A stretch of DNA of 34,170 nucleotides from NCBI GenBank assembly GCA_003427395.1, contig BFEA01000265.1, forward strand, positions 245,848 to 280,017. The letters run 5' to 3'. The stretch comes from Chara braunii (taxonomy: Eukaryota; Streptophyta; Charophyceae; Charales; Characeae). How positions within the stretch are numbered: the first letter of the stretch is position 1; each line of letters begins with the position of its first letter. The notes below the pieces were generated by a model, which saw only the letters and a program-made list of their open reading frames with translations, was not told where the DNA came from and ran no database searches. Shown here in pieces: positions 27,867 through 34,170 of this stretch. The position numbers and the translations under genes are program-made.

Positions 27867-28204
27867 TGTGAAGGTCGAGGTCTCTGGTGGCACCAGTTGG
27901 AACCTCGCAAATGGCATCTGTAGAGCTAACGACCAAACAGGTAGGGACCATGCCTGTGGCAATTGTATGTAGGGCTCGACCCGAGGCTCTTGGTGGCTAA
28001 CTGACGGTTCAACTGATTTTTCCATTGGGTGTCGGACGAAGGGCCTAGGAGTATGGGACGTATAATTTTGTTTTTGGTATGTCCCTTCGTTTGTTGTTGC
28101 TTTGTTCTTGGTCTCGTTCTCGACTTTGTTTCTTTTGTTTTTGGTTTTGGTTTTGTTTTTTCAGTAAAAAAAAAATCAATAACAAGTGGGGTCGAATTGG
28201 CTGG
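27867..28204 (+). repeat. Long direct repeat, right copy (LTR-like or pLTR-like)
   Basis: Pairs with 24224-24560. The palindrome is conserved as CTGGTGGCACCAG. The next hairpin has changed from CCC/GGG to CTC/GAG on its two sides, a compensatory pair. The flanks of the two copies (AAGGAC on the far left, ATGTAG on the far right) do not form a target duplication. Confidence 0.75.
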
Positions 28205-28807
28205 ATGTAGTGTTGTTTGTCAGATGGTTGTCCGAGAAGTTGGAGTTACGTTTCTCTGAGACTAGGATCTCAAGTTGGCCTGGACATGGGTGCAACTGGT
28301 GGACTGGGTGTGGGGTTTTTCAGGAAGCCGGCCTGAACTAAGGACTATTTTTTCTTCTGACTCTTTCTTCTTCTATGAACTTTGTCTTATTCTCTTCTTC
28401 TATAGGGCCTATCCATCCTGACGGTGGTGGGAGGGGTGTCTCCTACTCGATGATCCTCCAGTACTTAAGTCTTGAGTCTTACTCGTTCATTCCTTTTTCT
28501 TGCGACAAAACGACCCCTGTTGAGTGCCGGTTTGGCGGACCAGTCAAAACGCAGCGTCAGGTCGATGCGTCATGATTTTTTATGTACATCTTTCATTTGA
28601 TTGGCGATGCTTAATTGCTTAATTCAATACGTCCATGATTGGTCGTTTTCAGGATATATGAGATTGTGTTATCTCTCTCTCTCTCATCTTTTGCTTTTCA
28701 TCTATGCTGGATTGATCAAGGAATGCTTTCTGTACGAACGATTGACTTTGCTGTGATGGACTTTGTCTCAAAACAAGGACTGTCTTGAGCACATAGTTCC
28801 TCGGAAG
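28205..28807. other. Region before the DIRS-like ORFs, no gene recognised
   Basis: A frame reading RWLSEKLELRFSETRISSWP (about 28225-28290) is short and unassigned. A CT microsatellite lies at 28673-28686. This probably is leader or decayed 5' sequence of the DIRS-like element. Confidence 0.35.
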
Positions 28808-29290
28808 ATGAACCAGAAACTCGCTAAGATTTTACGAGAAGGAATTGACCAAGCCCTCCCAATCATCAATTTAGGATTCCATTACTACATGAGCATTGTC
28901 AAGAGGGATACTGCCAGGTAAGCAAACATTGTCGCCCGACCTATCCAATTTTATCACTCCCAAACTGTTAACAAGTTCACGCTATTAGTGTTATGGGGGC
29001 TTATCAATTGTCTATTTATCTGTGATTGCAGACTCAACATCCCGACGTGGGAGTATTCATCCTATCGCAAGAAGGATGAGAAGGAGACGTCTAAGGATCA
29101 TCGTCGCTCTTCCTCATCATCGTTCAAGAGACATTATGACTACGACAATGACCTTGACTATGATTACTACTGCGCAAAGAGGGCCAACACCGACAATGAC
29201 CACAAGCATACCACCGTCACTTTCACCCATACCACCGAATATACTCCCACCTTTCCAAATCCCTTTCATCCCCACAATACTCTCAAATAA
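28808..29290 (+). CDS. Gag-like ORF of the DIRS-type element, with a likely 114-bp intron
   Basis: Exon 1 (28808-28917) starts at an ATG and encodes MNQKLAKILREGIDQALPII then NLGFHYYMSIVKRDTA. At 28918 the sequence is CCAG then GTAAGC, and at 29020-29031 it is TCTGTGATTGCAG, good plant-type splice sites. Removing 28918-29031 joins to LNIPTWEYSSYRKKDEKETS, KDHRRSSSSSFKRHYDY and a Thr/His-rich tail with the stop at 29288-29290. Without splicing the frame stops in the intron. The spliced 122-residue protein is intact, unlike its neighbours. The RT region begins in the +1 frame and overlaps its 3' end. Identity as gag is inferred from position. Confidence 0.5.
28918..29031 (+). other. Predicted spliceosomal intron
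   Basis: 114 bp with a GTAAGC donor, a T-rich stretch (GTCTATTTATCTGTGATT) before the acceptor GCAG, and a possible branch site CTATTAGTG or CTTATCA near 28981-29005. It holds a frame break for the surrounding ORF, so splicing restores an open frame. Confidence 0.5.
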
Positions 29291-29363
29291 TAGCTCAACT
29301 CCTCCATCTCTCCACGACTTACAACTCGCAACCTTCACCCTTCACGAACCTGCTTCATGGTGA

Positions 29364-30620
29364 TGCCATCCTAACAACTTCATCGCGGCCTCTCCATCAA
29401 ACAACTTCTCCAATTGGTCTCTTCTTCTCTCCTCCTCCAATCGTCATTACTCCCCTTTTGTTGTACAATGGATTAAACATGGTGTTAAACTCCAGTTTAA
29501 GGGTACTAGTCATGTGCCTACTTCCAAAATTACTGAAGTCAGAAGGATGGTAAAAGGTGTTCTCCCTGCTGGTCAATTCAAGCGTGCTCTCACTCTCCAA
29601 AAACCACATCGTGTAACCATTCTCAATTACAACCTCTTACTTCACGATACCAACTTTATCTCCTCCACAGTCACTCAACTTTTGAACTATGGTGTCATTG
29701 AAGTTTCCCACAATCCTCTTGTCATTAAGCCGGTCGTCGCTATAGAAAGTTCTTCAAAAAACCGCTTCATCTTAGATGTGTGTTTTGTCAATCTCTTTGT
29801 TACCTTTTCTGAATTCCACTATGAATCTATAGATGACCTCGTTCCATTACCCTCAGGTCATCCATCCCAGAGCTTCCTTACTTGCATTGACATTTAGAAT
29901 GACTACTACTATGTCTCAATTCACTCAGTCTCGCCCCTATCTTGCTTTCAACTGGGAAGGCACTGCCTATCATTTCAAAACTCTTTGCTTTGACGTATCA
30001 CCAGTCTGCTGGATTTTCACAACCATAATGCAAGAAATCATGTTCGAACTTCGTCATCGCAACATCTTCATTCCGCACTCGTTAACACCAATCTTCCCCT
30101 CATACTATGACAATCCTTTAACTACGTAGCCCTCCTTCACAATCTTGGAATTTTTCTCAGCCTCAGTGCCCTCCACAAATGCTCCTCCATGCCTTCCGAA
30201 CAAATCTGTTTCCTTGGTTTTATCACTGACTCACACGATAAGCGAATAAAAGTTCCTAAAGACAAAGCTAAAAAATCATCGTCCTCATCTGCTCATCCTC
30301 CCATCACCCTAACTCAAGCATGACCCTCGCTAAATTAGCTGGAACGCTTGTCTCACTCTCCAAGGCCTTCGTTCCAACTCACCTCTTCCTCTCCTCTCTC
30401 TATGATGCATTCAATCCCTCGAATTGGGACTCCCCAATCAGCACCACAAAAACCTAACTAACAATCTTTTGTGGTGAGTCTCTCACCTTCCTCATCTTCC
30501 CAGACGACTATGGACAATAAGAGCAACCTTCCTCATCTTCACTGACAATTCCACACACTAGATCGCCGCCGCGATCACCCACCTCACAGCACCCCAAACA
30601 CCCTCAACCAATGCTTCTCT
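29364..30620 (+). pseudogene. DIRS-type reverse transcriptase, broken
   Basis: After TGA at 29361-29363 the frame gives HYSPFVVQWIKHGVKLQFKG, then LLNYGVIEVSHNPLVIKPVV, KNRFILDVCFVNLFVTFSEF and HYESIDDLVPL. It ends at motif A, CIDI then TAG then NDYYYVSIH (29882-29920). A frameshift near 29920-29935 leads to RPYLAFNWEGTAYHFKTLCF with DVSPVCWIFTTIMQE (motif B). Motif C is YYDN at 30103-30114, where YxDD is expected. CFLGFI, IKVPKDK and LAKLAGTLVSLSKAFVPTHL follow. The order and words match DIRS/Ngaro-type elements rather than Gypsy or Copia. The stop in motif A, the lost second Asp and the frame changes make it inactive. Confidence 0.8.
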
Positions 30621-31230
30621 GAAGCTCTTGTACCAACTTCCTCAACTCATAAAGAACTCTTCGCAATTCGTGAAACCTTCTCCTCCCTCACCTCCAACTA
30701 CCCCCATTTGCTCCTCCCTGCCTCCATAAGACTTCACTATGATAGTCATTCTGCCTCTGCACTCGTTGCACATATGCGATCCACTAAGCCATCCTTCAAT
30801 ATCTGGCTCCGTGAAATCACTTTCATCATCATCCTTCATGACACACTCCTCAATCTTGTCTGGATCCCCATATCCTTTAACTCCTTAGTAGATTCTATCT
30901 CCGGAACAGAAGACAACATGGACTGGGGGCTTGCCCTTCATCTCAAAACCGAAATTTTCGCCGAATTAGGAGTACGAGCAATTGACCTCTTTGCTTTAGA
31001 TTACCACCATATGTGCCCAACTTTCATATTTAAATCATGGTCTACAAAAACCTCTAAATTATATGCCATTTTCTTAGACTAGAACCTCCTCCCATCATTT
31101 CCCTGTTGTTGGCTTTTCCCACCCACCTCTCTCCTCCATCCAGTACTCTCTAAACTCGTCAATGCTCCTTCTTCCTATTCCCTTATGCTACCCTCCACAA
31201 GAACAACATGGTACCCAAGGATCCTCAAAC
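30612..31230 (+). pseudogene. DIRS-type RNase H and downstream conserved block
   Basis: The frame gives SSTHKELFAIRETFSSLTSN, then RLHYDSHSASALVAHMRSTK, LVWIPISFNSLVDSISG and ELGVRAIDLFALDYHHMCPT with FIFKSW. It ends in TAG at 31080-31082. In the same frame beyond the stop lies CWLFPPTSLLHPVLSKLVNA then PSSYSLMLPSTRTTWYPRIL. This corresponds to the region after RNase H in DIRS proteins (a PP.SLL..VL..L motif with VP and a Trp-containing end). An upstream FTDNSTH block with a stop (about 30530-30560) probably is the first RNase H motif. No tyrosine recombinase or methylase domain is found downstream. Confidence 0.75.
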
Positions 31231-32374
31231 ACTTTACCATCCTCAAACACTTTACCATCCCCCAATCCAAATAATCTTGCCTCCCCAGCCCCAGAGTCCA
31301 TCCCTCTGCTTCTAATCCCGCCCTCCTGTGCCTCACTACCATCTTCCTCCACCCGTAATTCATTCCCACCCCCTTCCCCTCTCCTATCCGCTTCCAACCT
31401 CGCTTCATTCCATACCCATAATGCATAAAGGTACCCATACTTCTCCACATCCCTTGCCGCATCATCTCTCCTAAACTCACCCTCCTCAATCCCGGCTTGC
31501 ATCCCACCCATGCAAGATCTATGACTACTCTCACCTTCATAAACTCCGGCCGCTTCAAACCATTTTTTTAATCCGCTTGTTAAAACCCCCTCCACCCAAA
31601 CGCGCGTTCCCCCTCATTGGACGAAACATATACCCAACCCTTACATCTTGCTTTAACCGCCCATAAGAACTGATCAAATCACGCAACCATCCCAAGAACG
31701 TCTTCTCTCTTTCCATTGGTTCCCTCAACCTAATCAAGAATCTTCCTCTAATCCTATCCGTTTCCGTGTACCCCGGACACACCGTCCTCCCATCCACGTA
31801 TCTCCTTTTACTGTAACCTTAACCCCTCCCCACATCGTTGCCAACTTTCCCATAAATATAGAAACGCCGCCCCATCTCGATAAGTTTGCGCCTCCGGATA
31901 GCCTTTTAGTATCTTCACCTTAGCCTATAGATTCAACGGCAGTACAAGGGGTTACCCCATTCAGGAATCTCCGGATCTATGCCTGTTTTCGACTCCCCGA
32001 AGCATTTCGTCGCTTACTACGCCCTTCTTCGTCTCTGAGTACCTAGGTATCCACCGTAAACCCTTCCTTATTTGAACCTATTACCTTTCGTCCAGACTTC
32101 AAAAACATTGTAATTAGAATAGATTCAAAAAAATCATTCCATTGTTTATTGAGATTGTATATATAATTAGAATTAGATTATATATATAGATAATACTAAT
32201 GTACTTTATCACCCTTCTCAAATGTTTCCACCCTAATGACCGCATCAACGCTTTCACTATTTCCGTTCTCGATAAGCCCACCTAATAACTTTTCCTTTGC
32301 TACTTTGGTAAGGGTCATCCATCCCCCCCCTCCCTAATAGTCGGAAGCAACCAATCAGACAATTTACGACAACG
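31231..32374. other. C-rich then AT-rich region, no gene recognised
   Basis: A direct repeat of CCTCAAACACTTTACCAT (two units, about 31223-31258) begins the region. Frames on both strands to about 31800 are Pro/Ser-rich or their complements and lack motifs. I looked for the His-x-x-Arg and Tyr signature of a tyrosine recombinase, expected in a DIRS element, and did not find it. The stretch at 32100-32210 is very AT-rich. Confidence 0.4.
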
Positions 32375-32668
32375 TCAACATTGGAAGGAGACACAATGGG
32401 GAACACCTTCACAATCCAAGGATTGATATCGCCCCTCGACCTCAACCAACCACTGACTACTAAGCAACGACATCACGTCAAGATTGATGTAGGTCATGCA
32501 ACTTCGCTCGACATTGTTTCGCTCCAACCACTCGTTCAACGCAAACAGTAGCTTCTTCATCCCGTTTCTCCATCGCTGCCTAACTCCCAGTTCCCCGATA
32601 AAGGTGCTGCTCCACTCAAGACCGACCGTGTAACTTCCTTCAATTTTCGAAGTCGCCCGCTTTTGCCT
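32375..32668 (-). pseudogene. Minus-strand ORF of unknown function, about 97 codons
   Basis: Read on the minus strand, the frame is open from the stop at 32669-32671 to the stop at 32375-32377. It includes SKIEGSYTVGLEWSSTFIGE, VRQRWRNGMKKLLFALNEWL and ERSCMTYINLDVMSLLSSQW, then LVEVEGRYQSLDCEGVPHCV. Composition is balanced and rich in Trp, Glu and Leu, unlike the low-complexity frames nearby. The first ATG is at 32558-32560 but the coding-like signal starts earlier, so this is more likely an exon or a fragment. I recognise no family. It has no obvious partner in the window. Confidence 0.3.
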
Positions 32669-32775
32669 TCAGTTGTCATTGCTTACATGCTCGTTCCACC
32701 ATTCCCTGCAAGAGAATAACATCACTTGCGGGATGATGGAGGGAGTTGGGTGGCTTAGGAGGTGTGAGGGCCAGC

Positions 32776-32866
32776 AACCCATCTCCTCGACTTGCTTCTA
32801 TGGAATTTGACATCATTACCGGACTTTCTTTTTCCTATTTTATTTGGATTGATACTGCTCAGTATT
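32776..32866 (+). repeat. Direct repeat bracketing transposon copy 2, left
   Basis: CATCTCCTCGACTTGCTTCT then ATGGAATTTGACATC, later CTTTTTCCTATTTTATTTGG, recurs at 33373-33446 as CATCTTCTCGACTTGCTTCT, then ATGCGATCTGAAATC and TTTTTCCTATTTTATCAGG. The two copies lie on either side of the unknown transposon segment. Confidence 0.75.
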
Positions 32867-32867
32867 G

Positions 32868-33330
32868 TGTCTGTTTCAAGTACTTTGGTTACACCCTGGC
32901 CCGATGACCTCATTTGACGATAACAGACTACTTCGGTTGACACAACTACCAGAACCATATTTGGGACCCTTGGGACCATTTTTCCATCCATTATTAACCA
33001 AAGATTTTCCGCATCAACAGACAAACTTCATTTGGCTTCTCTACATTCTACTCGATGCCAACAATCCATAACTATGACCATTCTGTCCAGCATCAATGAC
33101 AAAGGAACAATGTGATGTGACACTCCCCCAGGCTGCAGGACTGCCTTGCCACTCCTCGCGACAGTATAAGTCACAAGGGTATGACCGTCGACTACAGTCT
33201 GTGAAGTTTCACGTGTTGTGCCCTCCAGTGCAAGTCTTCTCACTGCGCTTATCTAGTACGTGAACCTGCACGCACATAACCAGTCAGGTCGCATTGAGGC
33301 CAAGTCATTCTACTCGCCTGATTTTGGTGA
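32868..33330 (+). mobile_element. Unknown transposon internal segment, copy 2
   Basis: Aligns with 15226-15720. The frame of copy 1 is broken here by small gaps (FKYFGYTLAR, then PLGPFFHPLL in another frame). The terminal word YVNLHAHNQSGRIEAKSFYS is intact at about 33260-33320 and runs on as PDFGEVAPPTLDFS to a stop at 33512-33514. Copy 1 is the better preserved in the first part. Confidence 0.8.
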
Positions 33331-33372
33331 AGTGGCCCCGCCCACCCTCGATTTTTCCACGATGTGCAGGCT

Positions 33373-33446
33373 TGCGACACATCTTCTCGACTTGCTTCTA
33401 TGCGATCTGAAATCCCTTTTTCCTATTTTATCAGGATCGGTACTGC
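33373..33446 (+). repeat. Direct repeat bracketing transposon copy 2, right
   Basis: Partner of 32776-32866, about 600 bp away. Because the right copy lies within the open frame 33260-33514 (ATHLLDLLLCDLKSLFPILS), the repeat may itself be part of the transposon protein, with the left copy coming from an adjacent truncated unit. Confidence 0.7.
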
Positions 33447-33559
33447 ACAACCATTGTCGAAAAGCAAAACAATCGACGGTTGTCAAAATATATTTGACAA
33501 CCTCCTTTCGATAGTTTGCCGCCCTTTAGCCACATAACACTATAGAATGGACGCACTTG

Positions 33560-33609
33560 TGAATGCAAGATAGAAAAAGACGAATGCGCCTAAGGGTACG
33601 ACAAGCATT
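33560..33609 (-). repeat. Inverted copy of the putative transposon end at 15148-15197
   Basis: The reverse complement starts AATGCTTGTCGTACCCTTAG and ends ATCTTGCATTCA, with four differences from 15148-15197 across 50 bases. It lies downstream of the shared transposon segment, pointing back toward it. Confidence 0.8.
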
Positions 33610-33762
33610 AGTCCATCCCGACCTCACTTCCACTTGCCAAATTTTGATGAGAAATTGATGGCGCAACTGAGGACTATTGAAAGTTTCGGAGTAGCAGGTT
33701 GGGGAGTCAACAACCTTCGAAAGGAGGTGTCAAGAAGCATTCTCTGGCAACTTGCAGATTTC

Positions 33763-33853
33763 CTTCCTGTCTCCAATTTCGACAGGTTGTGTGGTCGACA
33801 AAAACTATCAAAAATCGTGTTTTCGACAGTGGAGTGGCGAACCCCTTACAGTG
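33763..33853 (+). repeat. Dispersed TTCGACA/TGTGGCGA repeat
   Basis: CCTGTCTCCAATTTCGACAG then GTTGTGTGGTCGACAAAAAC, later TTTTCGACAGTGGAGTGGCG, is the diverged inverse of 4978-5062. The frame 33634-34131 that crosses it runs into the GT microsatellite and shows no domain. Confidence 0.6.
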
Positions 33854-34043
33854 ACCGCACGGGTGCGCAACCCGTAGTTTGTTTGTTAATGTGGCTCATG
33901 AAGGGTAAGGTAGTGTTTATGTTATGTGTACGTTTTGTCATGTTCGCTACACACAACTCGAAGAGTGTGTGTGTGTGGGGTTCGATGTTCATGGACGCTG
34001 GACCCCGTTTCCATCAAGTGCCACTCCCTACCAATAGACAAAA

Positions 34044-34079
34044 GAATGTGCGTATGTGCACATGTGTATGTGTGTATGT

Positions 34080-34170
<91 letters not shown>
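34044..34170. repeat. GT/TATG then GA microsatellite at window end
   Basis: Imperfect GTATGT units pass into pure (GT)n to about 34130, followed directly by (GA)n to the window end. The CVCVCV frame here is an artefact. Confidence 0.97.

Noticed and set aside
31175-31797. Minus-strand frames of 80-135 codons rich in Arg, Gly and Glu
   Set aside because: Complements of C-rich low-complexity DNA; no motif, and overlapping frames are open together.
31231-32374. Tyrosine recombinase expected after the DIRS RNase H
   Set aside because: No frame on either strand shows the conserved Arg, His-x-x-Arg and Tyr pattern.
33634-34131. 165-codon frame near the window end
   Set aside because: It crosses a dispersed repeat and ends in a (GT)n microsatellite (CVCVCV). 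No domain or paired conservation was seen.

Overview
This window looks like nuclear DNA of a repeat-rich green plant or alga. It is AT-rich with many A or T runs of 10 to more than 40 bases, long GA, GT and CAAT microsatellites, and almost no intact long reading frame. Several protein relics (a CCHC knuckle followed by a charged coiled coil and a SAP-like helix, an L1-like LINE, a DIRS-type reverse transcriptase) match, from memory, protein families abundant in the charophyte alga Chara. I therefore favour a charophyte, but no database search was possible. I see no bacterial operon, rRNA, convincing tRNA, CRISPR or virus.

Layout. 1-2.75 kb holds small non-autonomous elements: a 175-bp near-perfect hairpin (254-428), a short ACCAGTACTT-ended element (964-1115) and two related inverted-repeat MITEs (1126-1418, 2324-2730). 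2.9-4.6 kb is the only stretch that looks like host gene territory: a polypurine tract, a possible minus-strand first exon with a Ser-rich, transit-peptide-like N terminus ending at a GT donor (3427-3696), and upstream of it a CAAT microsatellite and GC-rich DNA with several ACGT-core motifs. 5.4-12.2 kb is a decayed but nearly complete two-ORF LINE. 12.2-14.6 kb is a 5'-truncated second copy of the same family abutting the first copy's poly(A). The two copies show recurrent Trp-codon to stop changes.

14.6-17.4 kb contains one copy of an unknown transposon family (second copy 32.87-33.6 kb) and a 409-bp tandem duplication. 17.5-23.2 kb is a nest of repeats: three partial copies of one family, interrupted by a hAT-like MITE (19064-19805), a 358-bp MITE with an inferable empty site (20580-20937) and a TTAA-flanked inverted-repeat element (21606-22295). 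It also contains a tandemly duplicated motif with a hammerhead-ribozyme core (18805-18887), the most interesting RNA candidate.

23.5-31.3 kb holds retroelement coding relics. A coiled-coil frame (23549-24235) is followed by a 4-kb unit bounded by about 337-bp direct repeats (24224-24560 and 27867-28204). That unit carries a frameshifted CCHC/coiled-coil/SAP-like protein and part of another domain, but no recognisable reverse transcriptase core. Then comes a DIRS-type element with a small, apparently intron-containing gag-like ORF (28808-29290) and a broken RT-RNase H region (29364-31230). The end of the window has a minus-strand ORF of unknown nature, the second copy of the unknown transposon and a GT/GA microsatellite. 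No element appears able to move by itself: every long ORF carries stops, frameshifts or deletions.
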